Counted from the first letter of the stretch, positions 43,368 through 53,400 are shown. The stretch is DNA of 64,000 bases from Micropterix aruncella (GCA_944548615.1 OX155978.1:1526642-1590641); one strand, 5' to 3'. Notes: generated by a model not told the origin, from the sequence alone. Translations and numbers: made by a program.

Positions 43368-43632
43368 TTAATCCCGGTTAAATATCAGATAAGATTTACT
43401 CAAAAAAGGTTCCCCGTATAAAAGCATAGAAATAAAATGTAGGTTTTCTCCCTCGAGATATCTTAAAGGGTATAATCGAGGTTGAAGTGATCAAAACAGC
43501 TAAAATGATTTTTTGGCATTTTCTTAATATCTCCTAAGTTCGACCAAATATCAGATCGGTTGTATTTACAAAAAGGTTCCCCAAATTAATACCTAAAAAT
43601 TGTAATCGGTACTTTTCATAAACATCTCTTAA

Positions 43633-43865
43633 CCTTTCGGAAGCGAGTCATTCCATGCAAAATTTTCGAAGCCCTTGAAAATTTGTTTGTAGAAGGTGTA
43701 TGCAAGATACTAATATGTATGTATAACCGTCGCTTATTCAATGGCATGCTTCAATGACAGGTTTTTACCGCAGTGCAGGGATAAATAGAGCCGATAATTG
43801 AATAAATACGGATATAATTGCGATAATACGATAAACGCCGATCGGCGTGTGTGGCCACCCAGGGG
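43633..43865. mobile_element. piggyBac-type MITE (PB4) in the satellite
   Basis: TTAA on both sides (43629-43632, 43866-43869). Ends CCTTTCGGAAGCGAG and CCACCCAGGGG. 233 bp, no coding. The satellite monomer continues on both sides. Confidence 0.7.
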
Positions 43866-44074
43866 TTAAAAGGAATAATCGAGGATGAAATGATCGAAAA
43901 GTGCTGACATGTTTCTTTGCTTGTTTCTTAATAACTCTTAAGCCTAATTAAATTACAAATCGGTTTTACTCAATCAAGAAAGGCCCCTATTAAATGCCTT
44001 AAAAGCATATATAAGATTTGGATCTAACAATCTCTTTAAGGGGATTAAGCGGGACTTGTTTATCAAAAAAATAT

Positions 44075-44960
44075 ATAAAGTCAATTAAGAAAAATTCAAT
44101 TTGGGGTAAATATTCGGCTTTTAAAATTAAGTCTAATACCCCTTGCACAGCCAGGCATATTCTAGCTGGCTGCAAGGTGGCCTTAGATCAAGGACGGTAC
44201 ACTTACCGCCACGACATAGTCCTTGCTTTTATTCGCGAGGTAATTAGACTCTCAGTGGCTTGTGCCAACAAGAGTTTGACAGTACCCTCCAAACCCCCAA
44301 TACAGTTTGTGCGGGATGGCTCTAAAGGCAAAAAACATTTCACTACAAAACCTTTCTCAATAATCGAGAAAGCTTCAGATTGGATTCTGGAGGTCGATTC
44401 GGTCTCTAAGCAGTATAAATTCCCTGAAAGTCTCGGATGCACAGCCCTGCGTCCAGATATAACTCTTTACTCTCTATCTCGAAAGATGGCCCTTATCGTA
44501 GAATTAACTGTTCCATGGGAATCAAATATCCCAAAAGACCACGAATAAAAATTAAATAAACACCATGATCTCGCAAATGCCGTCACCCGGAACGGCTTCA
44601 CTGTTCACCTTCACGCGGTGGAAGTTGGCGGTCGTGGCCTGCCAGCTAAATCTCTGTTTCACCTTTTTAAAGATCTTGGTCTCTCCAGGAAAATAATCAA
44701 GTCGTTCTTAGAAAAAATATCTAAAACCGCGATTTCCGCATCTCAAATTCTGTGGCTTAGAAGGGGGAGTGAATGGGTGGTAAGGTGCACGCTCACATGT
44801 GGCAAGACAGCTGTCCTAAACCTACGACAGCCGGTCGTTAGTCTGGAATCCACTGCTCACCCCTTAGAAGTGTAATAACACTATATTATGAGCCCGACTT
44901 CGGTCGGTGAATTCCATGACAGCTCCGTTTGTATTTTATTTATTTATTTATTTACTTACT
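44075..44960 (+). pseudogene. LINE ORF C-terminus with restriction-like endonuclease
   Basis: CTARHILAGCKVALDQGRY is the Cys/His motif, and RPDITLYSLSRKMALIVELT followed by VP is the PD-D/ExK-type endonuclease core of LINEs such as the R4/Dong group. A TAA at about 44546 breaks the frame, which continues with KLNKHHDLANAVTRNGFTVH and EVGGRGLPAKSLFHLF to a stop near 44875. It ends in TTTA repeats at 44938-44960. The RT is missing. The endonuclease would cut the target site. Confidence 0.8.
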
Positions 44961-45290
44961 TAGAAGATATGTTTCGTAATTCAACCCCTTAAAGGGTCAA
45001 AAGGGGAAACAATATCTCTATAACCAGGTCAAGAAAATAATCTTATGGCGGTTTTTCAAAATTTAACCCAAGAAGGGAATAATCGGGAGTTGATAAAAGG
45101 GAAAAATATAAAATGCGGCTTTACGGTTTATATATTTTAATACCAGATCGCTTCGCTAATTCAGCCAGTCGAAATATCAGATCGCTTTGATATATGTTCC
45201 TCATACAAATACCTAGAAATTGTAATAAAGATTTCCCCCCAAACAACTAATGAAGGTAATCGGGTGGAAATGGTAAATATATACGTTTAA

Positions 45291-45860
45291 CCCTTCGAGT
45301 AGCGGCATAATTTCATGGCAGACCGCGGCAATTTATTGGAATTTCTTGCAATATCGCCGCGCTCGACAAAAAGTAATATAACTATAGAACTACTATAGCA
45401 ATCATAATAAGAATAACTGTGCAATGAGCGCATTAAAATTTTGTATATAGAATTTTGAAATCTCATTTTGTAAAACAATTAGGTAATTATGAATAAATAG
45501 GACAAAATCGAAAAAGTTAAAAATACTCGGCATTTCTAACTTGTACTTGTCTTACGGAAAAATACGGAACCCTATTTAGAAATTGTAAATACTATCGTGA
45601 TCTTTATTAGATTTCGATCGAAGTAATGATAATGTTTGACAATGAAATTTTAGCGGAATGACGCTCAAAATTATTCTAGCGGCCGTCTATGTATCTATGG
45701 TAATAATGAGATATTTGGTATGGATTTTAGGATGCGTTAGAATTAGAAAATAATATTACTGTGCTCTCCGGGAGCAGGCCGCCAATAATGGTCGTTACGT
45801 AGCCAACGGTGTTCTGATGTGCATTGTGCAACCAAATTTGGTCGTTACGTAGCCGAAGGG
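45291..45860 (+). mobile_element. piggyBac-type MITE (PB1), complete
   Basis: TTAA on both sides (45287-45290, 45861-45864). Starts CCCTTCGAGTAGCGG and ends CGTAGCCGAAGGG. 570 bp with no coding capacity. TTAA targeting and CCC ends are the piggyBac hallmark. Best reference copy of PB1 in the window. It lies at a TTAA of the satellite. Confidence 0.8.
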
Positions 45861-46030
45861 TTAAAATCCTGGAAGATTAATAATCGGGGGTTGAAAAATG
45901 GAAAAATATAACACTTGATTTAAAAATTTTGGTAATAATTTTATTTAACAATAAAAATTCCCGATTTTAATAAAACAATCCCCAAATAAAGGCCTCGATA
46001 TTTACCAAGAGCAGTGCTTCCTAACATGTT

Positions 46031-46830
46031 AGGCCTAAGGCCAGAGTCTTACCCAGGCTCGCACTTTATGTGTGGAGGCCGCCGGATGGGTGACCGACCC
46101 TGAACAAATGGGTCTTCGTGGCCAACTCCCAGCTCTTACCAAGGGTCAACTAGAGTTGTCAACTACAACGGGCCAACCCGTCACCTCAGGAAGTTTTAAC
46201 GATTAGTCGTTCTATCTCCCTGGAGTGAGCGCAGAAGACTCGGACAAAACAGTCCACTGTCAAGCTCCGCCACATGCCCGTAAGAGGCCAACGCCTTAAC
46301 CGCGAGATAGCCAGGAGTGTTACCCAGCGGGCTTACACTCACGCCCTTACTTCCAATTGCGACCAGATTACTCCGGTCTCTCGATTGGTTACGATTTCGA
46401 GGTCGCTTGCGCGGTCCTCTCCCTTACGAAGCGGTGAAACGGTGTATACCGAATCTATCGCGGACCACGGCATCCTTTGCCCGGCTGTTCATCCAGGATC
46501 GGGTAGCCGATGGTCGTTTCGAGAGCTGTCGCCGTAAGGGCCGCAACCACCCCCGCTCTATAGGAAATAGTACTGCTTCCAGACTCCCTCAACTGTTAGT
46601 TAGAATCCACAATCGATTGGCCTACGCAGCACGGTGCGCAGACCGTCCAGGAGCGCCAGAAGATTGACTCCTGGGGGAAACTAGCCCTAAGGCCAGAGTC
46701 TTACCCGGGCTCGCACTTCATGCGTGGAGGCCGCCGGATGGGTGTTGATCCGTCAGTGTGACCGACCCCGAACAAATGGGTGTTCGTGGTCAACTCAGCA
46801 AGGACCCATTAGCTCCCAGCTCCTACAAAG
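46031..46830 (+). repeat. RA-family repeat, one full unit plus the end of another
   Basis: GGCCAGAGTCTTACCC.GGCTCGCA at 46038 recurs at 46686, about 645 bases later, so units lie head to tail. Landmarks in order: CAACTACAACGGG, GTCACCTCAGGAAGTTTTAA, TTGCGCGGTCCTCTCCCTTA, ATCGCGGACCACGGCATCC, CCCGCTCTATAGGAAATAG, GTCCAGGAGCGCCAGA. Both strands have long open frames but neither shows a protein family. Other copies: 21440-23402, 34855-35301, 47387-48030, 58034-58620, 59690-59810, 62670-63352. Confidence 0.75.
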
Positions 46831-46844
46831 GGTCAGTCAGCTAT

Positions 46845-46940
46845 TCACATAAAAAAACATTCAATAATCTTCGTTTGACTGTACCGGTAGGCGTGTCTAC
46901 CCCTGTGATTAAAGATCTCGGCCTTTTCTTTCTAGCTCTG
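46845..46940 (+). pseudogene. Possible LINE RT relic
   Basis: KKTFNNLRLTVPVGVSTPV then IKDLGLFF resembles the segment before the RT thumb in Jockey/CR1-type LINEs (usual form S.IKDLGV.LD). Short and uncertain. Confidence 0.35.
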
Positions 46941-47012
46941 GCCTTCCATTTTTTGCGTCTGCTATTATCGGGCGGAATGCTAGCATTACTGCGGCTTGGA
47001 AGCCACGGGCTT

Positions 47013-49157
47013 TATCTTAACCGAGGGACAACATCGCCGCCCGCTTCAGTTAGGGCTAATCTTACAATATTTATCTCAGCGCAAAACCAGAGGAGGAACT
47101 TACTTTTTACGGGTCCGAGTACTTGTCTTGCGGATTTCTATTAAAAATAATTTTCTCATGTCGTTTCAGAATTTAAATGGCAATGGATATCGACCATACT
47201 GCGCTACCTTATTCAAAACTAAGGACAACCGCTAATTTCTGAATATTAATTTTATAATAAAAATCGATGACCTTCTATCGGCTGGCGTATTAACTCAGTT
47301 GGGTTCGATTGTAACCGTCTCGGGCGGCGCGGTGCGTTTCTCGGCTTAGGGCGGGGTTAGACCGACTGCCAACAGACGGCTGGACGCGATGTGTGACCAC
47401 ATAAGTGGATATCCCATTCAGGGTCGGTCACACTCACGGGTCAACACCCATCCGATGGCCTCCACGCATGGGGTGCGAACCTGGGTAGGACACTGGGTCA
47501 ACCAGTCTCCCCTGGGAATCAAACCTCTGGCGCTCCTGGACGGTCTGCGCACCGAGCGGCGCAAGCCAATCGACTGTGCTCTCCGACTAACAGTCGGGGG
47601 AGTCTGGGAACTGTATTGTTTCCTATAGAGCGGGGGTGGTTGTCTACCTTACGGCGACTGCTCTTGAAATGACCTTTGGCCATCCGATCCCGGTTCAGAG
47701 TCGGGCAAAGGACGCCTTGGTTCGCGATAGATTCGGTGCACACCGTTTCACCGCTTCGTAAGGGAGAGGACCGCGCAAGCGACCTCGAACTCGGAACCAA
47801 TCGAGAGACCGGAGAAATCTGGTCATAATTGGAAGCAAGGGCGCGAGGGTCGGCCCGCCAGGTAACACTGGCTATCTCGCGGTAAGGCGTTGGCTTCTTG
47901 CGGGTTGTGACGTAGCTGGACGTTGGATTTGTTCTGTCCTAAGTCTTCTACGTTCACTGCAGGGCGACAGAACGAGAAAATCGTTAAAACGTCCTGTGGT
48001 GACGGGCTCGCCCGTTGTAGTTGACACCGCAAGTTATCCCATTTGGTATACTGACCTAGTCAGTAGCAAGGAGTGCTTTGCGGCATTTCGTATTTTCGTG
48101 GCGAACTGGGCGTCGCGGCTAGAAGAACTGAGATCTCAGAGCACTCCCCCCTCTAGGTGCGAGTGACTTACCATCTCCGTGAATTACATGCTACCCTCCG
48201 CGCTGTGCCGGTTTTAAACGCCGGTGCAGCTTTATAATTAAACTTTGTTTGTATTGTTTCTCTCCCTAACGGGTGAGTCCGTGCCACCGTACCAAGCTTG
48301 TTCTGTCCCCGCTCCCTTCTTGCTGCTGTTTGCGAATGCTGCTTAATTTATAGCCTATGCACTACCACCTGCCGAAAATGAATGTATTTTTTTCTTTTCT
48401 TTTTATTATTACATATTTTTTTATTATTTTTTTATTTTGAATTTTATTTTATATAATACGTATTGTAACTATGTAATGAAATGTAATGTAAATACATGTA
48501 TGTGTATGTAAATGTAAAATGTAAAAAAAATGTAATTACGAAACGAATAAATAAATGACTCCTTGGGGGATTGGATGGGGTTAGAAGCCTCTGATCTTTG
48601 GATATACTATTTAGCTCGGCCAGAAAAAAGACTATAGTCGTTATAACTGCTCGGGTGGTGGATGGATTGGCATCTGTCTCCATCCACCTCGTTGGAGTAA
48701 GAAAACGAAAAAATGAAAAAAAATGCCAACAGACGGCGTTAATATTGGATTAAAAGGTACGGCGTGATTTAAATACTGGTGCCAACATCGCTGCCCGCTT
48801 CAGTTAAAGCTAATCTTACAATATTTATCTCGGTGCGGAACCGGAAGATGGACTTACTTTTTACGGGTTCAGAGTACTGGTCTTGGAGATTTCTATTACA
48901 AAGAAATTTCCCATGTCGCTTTGAAGTTTTAAGGGTATTGGGTATCGATCTTGCTGTGTTACCGTATTAAAAATCGATTGTGCACCTAAGACTCTCCCGG
49001 CACGTAGCCAAGGACTGATTTCATTTGAATATTAATATCATAAATAATATTAATGAGTACCCTCTCTCGGGCGCCGAATGAACCCGGATAGGTTCCGTTG
49101 CAATTGCCTCAGGCGGTGCAGTTTTTTTCTCGGCTAAGCGCTTACAGACTGAATTAA
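47013..49157 (+). repeat. Tandem repeat of about 400 bp, two units, interrupted
   Basis: ACATCGC.GCCCGCTTCAGTT, AATCTTACAATATTTATCTC, ACTTACTTTTTACGGGT and TCTCGG occur at 47030-47345 and again at 48786-49135. The first unit is cut at 47380 and resumes at 48738. Function unknown. Confidence 0.6.
47381..48723 (+). mobile_element. Retroposed insertion with A-rich tail and 14-bp target duplication
   Basis: TGCCAACAGACGGC lies on both sides (47367-47380, 48724-48737). The insert ends GAAAAAATGAAAAAAAA, so it was made by target-primed reverse transcription. Its first half is an RA copy in reverse (47387-48030); the second half (48031-48723) is non-coding with AT-rich and TGTAATG-type runs, like a LINE 3' UTR. 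Confidence 0.72.
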
Positions 49158-49376
49158 TCCTACTACTATTATAAACGCGAATGTTTGTATGTATGTATGG
49201 ATGTTTGTTACTCTTTCACGCAAAAACTACTGAATGGATTTTGATGAAACTTTACAATAATATAGCTTACACATCAGAATAACACATAGGCTATAATTTA
49301 TAAGGATATATAATTTTCTATCATCATTATCACAATTTTCCATCACAACGCGGGTGAAACCGCGGGGCGTAGCTAG
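49158..49376 (+). mobile_element. Lep1-type non-autonomous Helitron
   Basis: Starts TCCTACTACTATTATAAACG after A and ends GTAGCTAG before T, as Helitrons do (5' TC, 3' CTAG, insertion between A and T). A hairpin CGCGG-GTGAAA-CCGCG at 49349-49364 lies 12 bases before the end. The centre holds TCTTTCACGCAAAAACTACT, familiar from lepidopteran genomes. No coding capacity; it would be moved by a Rep/helicase protein made elsewhere. Confidence 0.88.
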
Positions 49377-49424
49377 TATTTGAATAAAATAGATGGATGG
49401 AATAAAATAGATGAAATATTATTA

Positions 49425-49593
49425 GCTTTGTCGAAGCCAGTGGTCACTTTCGTTATCCAATATATTATCGCAGATCGCTGATTCTTCTTGCTGAACGTCT
49501 TTAACAGCTTTGATGTGTTCTATCAATCGAGTTGCTATAGGTTGTTTCGTTTGTCCATCGTAAGCTAAACCACAGCTGCATTTGAATTTATAC
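49425..49593 (-). pseudogene. Penelope-like element GIY-YIG fragment, 3' half of a split copy
   Basis: The minus strand reads CSCGLAYDGQTKQPIATRLI then EHIKAVKDVQQEESAICDN, close to the copy at 38021-38572. Its upstream half is at 52833-53178 beyond the hAT element. Confidence 0.82.
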
Positions 49594-49722
49594 CAGTGGC
49601 GTACCGTGCCTTAACGGGGCCCCGTATAAAATTTGTTTGGGGGCCCTTAGGAAGGGTAAAGATTTCTCACAAAAGAAAAAAAAATGTTTGCATAAAATTA
49701 AAAGAAATATTTATTCATCATA

Positions 49723-49762
49723 ATTGAAGGGCTGAAATTCTAAAGGGTCTAAGTGCCAAAAA
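49723..49762 (+). repeat. Left terminal inverted repeat, 40 bp
   Basis: Perfect inverse of 52172-52211. Contains AAAGGGTCTAAGTG at 49742-49755. Confidence 0.9.
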
Positions 49763-49966
49763 GTTAAAGTCGAGATATAACAAAAAAACTGAATAAAACA
49801 AACATTTTGTCGAAATTATTATTTATTTCAATTGAAATACAAAGAAAATTATATTCTTAGTCATGAGACTCCGCCGCCAACCTCTCACACCAACAAATAT
49901 TTAAAGAAAAAGTATTAAAGTTCCAAAGTCCTGAAATGTCCTATGTAGGTAACTGAATAATAATAA

Positions 49967-49980
49967 AAAGGGTCTAAGTG
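49967..49980 (+). repeat. Left subterminal motif AAAGGGTCTAAGTG
   Basis: Identical 14-mer to that in the terminal repeats, lying between the stop codon at 50012 and the left end. Probable transposase binding site (inference). Confidence 0.6.
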
Positions 49981-50011
49981 ACATGACAACAGTCCTTTAA
50001 AATGTGTATTA

Positions 50012-51934
50012 TCAAGCTTCTGTTTTATTGATCAAATCATCATAAAATGGTTGGTGTTCAGCAGGTATATACGGCATCATCTGTTTTAGGTCAATTAGTT
50101 TTTCTTTTGATATGTTATTCTTGGCAGGCAATATTGGAAGTACCATATCCTTCAGTTGAGAGGGCATTTTTCCCTTTTTAAAAATGTTGATGGTGTCCCA
50201 AGGTATAGGATCATTGAAAGATTGCATTAAATCAACATATGGTAGCCGGTTTTTCTGGATTCTTATCCATGACACAGTTGATATTTTCAATTTTGTTGTA
50301 TTCAGGAACTCCGTGGAGGCTTCATTGAGGTCTTTAAAATCATGTTGGTCCAGTGTTATAGGTTCGAATGGGTTTTTATGACACGATTCACGTATCATTT
50401 TTTCGATATCTGCAGGTTCATAGCATTTGACCACTTTTTTTCTCTGTTCTATCTGTGCAAAGTCACGATCACATGACATGAAAGAGTGGCCACTGACCAA
50501 GTATTTATGATCTATGATATCGAACACGCCATTGGCAACTAAATAAATAAGAATAAATAACACCATCCGGTTTTTATTCTGGCCTATGCAGTTGTCGCTC
50601 CAAATTACTATTTTTTTTTTTAAAGTATTGGCAGACATTATATTTAAAACCTTCAACAGTGAAGAACCAACTTCATTACCTCCTCTTCCGGCATATGATT
50701 CATTCCAGAGGCACATGTATGCTTTTTGGTTGTCAGCAATATGAACGCAAAGGTTGTAACACGAGAGCTGTCTGCTATAAAACATCTGACTATGAGTCAA
50801 TGTCGGTATAAAAATGACTTGTTGCATGTCCATAGCCATTGTCAACGTATCGCTCGTTGGGGATTGGGATTTTACCGAATCCGCTTTCATTGTATTTTGA
50901 GCACTTTCAGCTTTACGGTGATGGTTTTCTAGCTCGATAGCAGTATGAGTTTTTTGTCTTCCTTCAGAGCATTTCAGTTTAGCATGAAGAAGATCACACT
51001 TTGAACAGGTATCTGTTCGTGGGCGTCCAAACTTCAAATAGGGAAAATGCTTTTTGAAGGTTGTAAAGTAATATCTGTAGGTCACAGGCGAGTCTGGGTA
51101 TTTTTCTTTGAATGCCAGGTATAAACGGTGAATATTAAGATCGGGGCTTAAATAATATTTTTGAGTTTCATGTCGACTGTAGTGACTTTCTTGAGAAGGG
51201 AAAGACTTAATATGATGCAGTACTATCTCGAAAATTTCAGCAGTGAATTTTCTGGGCTTGTTTCCGGATCCCCGCTTGTCTATGAAAATCACTTCTCCGC
51301 GCTTCTTTTTTTCCACCAAAGTCTGGACTTTCTTATGCGAAATGGCAAAAACAGCTTGAAAAGTCTGACGGCATACCTGGACATGGTTCCCAGTACCGTC
51401 TGGCAGAGTATAAGCTACTGATGTTTGTCTGCGACTGTCTACAGCGTTGGTGTATGTACCGTGTCGCCTTCTTCCAACTGGAGTTATTTGAATGAGCCCG
51501 AGAAGATATGTTCCTTGCTTAATAGCGTCTCCAATTCTATAGTATTCCATCATAAGGGTTTCTCTCCTCTCGTGTAAAATTTGCCCACAATGAAATTTAC
51601 ACTTGCAGGCAACCTGAAATAATAATATAGTTTTTAAATAGAAGCACATTATCCAGTGAATGAAAACCACCTTACATTATTTAATTACTAACAGACGAAA
51701 CGTCGCGTATATTTGCCCAACGATGCTACGCAACTGTAAGTTATTAAATAATGATTATTAAAAAATAATACTAACCTCTTTCAGCGTTTTCTTTGGAATT
51801 TTAATCTTTTTTGATGTTATATACTCCTCCCCGCACAAACGACGCTTCTTCCGTTGAATTTTCACATTCTCTTTCCGATTTTTCGCAACATGTGTGTCTG
51901 AAGTCGAAGGCACCGGCGTAACGTCCATCTCCAT
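50012..51934 (-). CDS. DUF7869-type DDE-like transposase, two exons
   Basis: Exon 2 (51613-50012, 533 codons) is joined to exon 1 (ending at 51776) by an intron with GT and AG ends, phase 0. I chose the ATG at 51934 ([11 protein letters not shown]), giving about 586 residues; an ATG at 52033 in the same frame would add 33. Exon 1 is basic ([15 protein letters not shown]). Exon 2 starts with a Cys-rich segment [15 protein letters not shown], then [12 protein letters not shown] knuckle [18 protein letters not shown] follows. Acidic residues fit a DDE/RNase H fold: [18 protein letters not shown] and [15 protein letters not shown]. The DUF7869 name comes from memory of insect proteins with this layout. 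No stops or shifts. Confidence 0.75.
51614..51775 (-). other. Intron of the DUF7869-type gene
   Basis: Minus strand: donor GAAAGAG/GTTAGT, acceptor TTATTATTTCAG/GTTGCC. 162 nt with a pyrimidine-rich end. Splicing keeps the frame. Confidence 0.75.
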
Positions 51935-52099
51935 AAACTTGTTAATTGCCACTGAACGATAGAAAAGACGGCGCCGCCGCGTACCGGTCGCAGCTTGCGC
52001 CAGAGCACACACACTCGCCTTTCCGATGCACACGCATAGTGGAACATAGACCCGCTCCTTGCTTTAACAGCTTGTGTGTAGTAGTGGGGCGGAGTTAGA

Positions 52100-52113
52100 C
52101 ACTTAGACTCTTT
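52100..52113 (-). repeat. Right subterminal motif, one mismatch
   Basis: Reverse strand AAAGAGTCTAAGTG, one base different from the left subterminal motif and inverted relative to it. Confidence 0.55.
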
Positions 52114-52171
52114 TATACGACATTGGGCTTGGCACATTGATTGTATTTCCGTGAAAATATCGGTTTGAGAT

Positions 52172-52211
52172 TTTTTGGCACTTAGACCCTTTAGAATTTC
52201 AGCCCTTCAAT
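52172..52211 (-). repeat. Right terminal inverted repeat, 40 bp
   Basis: Perfect inverse of 49723-49762. Contains the 14-mer at 52179-52192 in reverse. Confidence 0.9.
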
Positions 52212-52304
52212 TATCTATCAGTCACTTTTTCCAAAATTTTTACAAACATTTCAAATTAAATATACACTCTCCTTGCCTTTTTTTCGGCAAACAGATTTAT
52301 TAAA

Positions 52305-52730
52305 TCATTTATAGCTGATGATGACTAGTTTTTCTAAAGTTTCTGCCTCTATGGACAATAGTGACAAGTCTGACAGGCGTTCATGTCCCATCCAAGTTCT
52401 TAGGTATTTTTTTACCAGTTTTAATTTTGAAAAACTTCTTTCAGCAGTTGCAGTTGTAACTGGAAGGGTCAAGAATAAAAAGCATGCTGTTATTACCTCC
52501 GGAAAACTAGATGCAAGACTATTGAATTTTATCAGCAATAATTCAATGAGTTCCTTAATGGAATGAATTGTTTGAATTTCAGATTTTAGGCATGTTTTTA
52601 GAGACTTTAATTGGTCATAAAGAATAACTGAGATATCTTTACTGTATTTAGCCGACAGTTTTCCGGAAGCATTTAATATCTCTTCGTATGAAGAAGACAG
52701 GAGTTTCTCCGGTTGTAATATTTCGAACAT
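52305..52730 (-). pseudogene. hAT transposase C-terminal dimerisation domain
   Basis: FLTLPVTTATAERSFSKLKL, KKYLRTWMGHERLSDLSLL and SIEAETLEKL form the hAT dimerisation motif, with Glu-Arg-Ser-Phe-Ser conserved. The catalytic part and zinc finger are missing; between this frame and the right end lie only 100 bp with CAGGT repeats. So the hAT element was internally deleted. Confidence 0.85.
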
Positions 52731-52832
52731 ACTACTCAGGTCGCCAGGTCAGGTCAGGTCAGGTTGGGGGCCCCCGTGGCCCGGGGGCCCCGTATAATTG
52801 ATACGGCAGATACGGCGGTAGCTACGCCCCTG

Positions 52833-53178
52833 CTTTATATATACACCCGGGGTTTGAAGTTGCATTTCATCCTTTACAGGCCTCGAAAATCGATCAATTT
52901 TTTGGGTCGGCTTGAAGAACGTTTTTTATGTCGAATTTGTTTAGCAACTTACTTATTAGATCTTGCCCAAGATCTCCGCCAAGCCCTTGACGTATAATAA
53001 AAATGCTCTTTATCTGCTCGGTTTCTGGGTTTCGTCTCTATTGGATCATGTGGGTGTCTCGTGATATTTTCCTTATCCGTTTCTCCTAAGGACATCATTA
53101 ACATGTTCCATCTCCTGCAGTAAATGCTCAGTGTCGCATAGATCGCGTGCTCGATTCACGAGCGACGCTTGCACTGAG
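52833..53178 (-). pseudogene. Penelope-like element RT end, 5' half of a split copy
   Basis: The minus strand reads [20 protein letters not shown] then VNDVLRRNG with a stop after it, YVKGLAEILGKI, and SRPVKDEMQLQTPGVYK in shifted frames. This order is the RT end and linker of Penelope-like elements. It runs into the hAT element at the GIY-YIG start. Several stops and shifts. Confidence 0.78.
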
Positions 53179-53289
53179 CGTAGATGGTAGGGAAGATGGT
53201 GTTAGCTAGCATGCAAATATCTGTCCGTATATCGGAAACGGTATCGGATACGGTATATCGGAAGTCCATACATACTATCCAAAGAATGA

Positions 53290-53400
53290 TAAAAGATACC
53301 CAGCTATCCAAAGAACAATTTTACTTTCCTTTCATGATACGGGAACGGAAATCCGAACGCAAGGACGTAATACATGATACAGTGAGTATGTTAGTGGGGG
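53290..53400 (+). pseudogene. Penelope-like element remnant
   Basis: Nearly repeats the DNA of 38281-38320 (CTATCCAAAGAACAATT.TACTTTCC) and then jumps to that of 38420-38455 (CGAACGCAA.GACGTAA). A deletion derivative, opposite in strand to the neighbouring copy. Confidence 0.7.

Larger units (their letters stand above)
41600..45980. repeat. Degenerate tandem satellite of about 170 bp, with insertions
   Basis: The landmarks ATCAGATCGGTTTTACTC, CTAGAAATTGTAAT, ATCTCTTTAAGGGAATAATC and GAAGTGATCGAAAA recur in this order. Distances between copies of the first are 173 and 169 bases where nothing intervenes (41654-41827, 43382-43551). The monomers differ a lot. Four TTAA-type MITEs and one LINE interrupt the array. 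Confidence 0.7.
49723..52211 (-). mobile_element. DNA transposon with DUF7869-type gene and 40-bp terminal inverted repeats
   Basis: The first and last 40 bases are perfect inverted repeats, starting ATTGAAGGGCTGAAATTCTA. TA lies directly outside both ends and fits a TA duplication. The motif AAAGGGTCTAAGTG occurs in both ends and, inverted relative to each other, once more inside each end. The interior is one gene on the minus strand with a single intron. It lies inside a hAT relic. Intact gene plus perfect ends suggest recent or present activity. The superfamily is not one I can name with certainty. Confidence 0.82.
49594..52832 (-). mobile_element. hAT-type DNA transposon, internally deleted
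   Basis: Ends CAGTGGCGTACCG and, reversed, CAGGGGCGTAGCTACCG are hAT-like. Flanks ATTTATAC and CTTTATAT agree at six of eight positions, as expected of an old 8-bp duplication. It retains only the C-terminal hAT domain (52305-52730) and contains a younger transposon (49723-52211). Penelope-like sequence continues on both sides. Confidence 0.72.
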
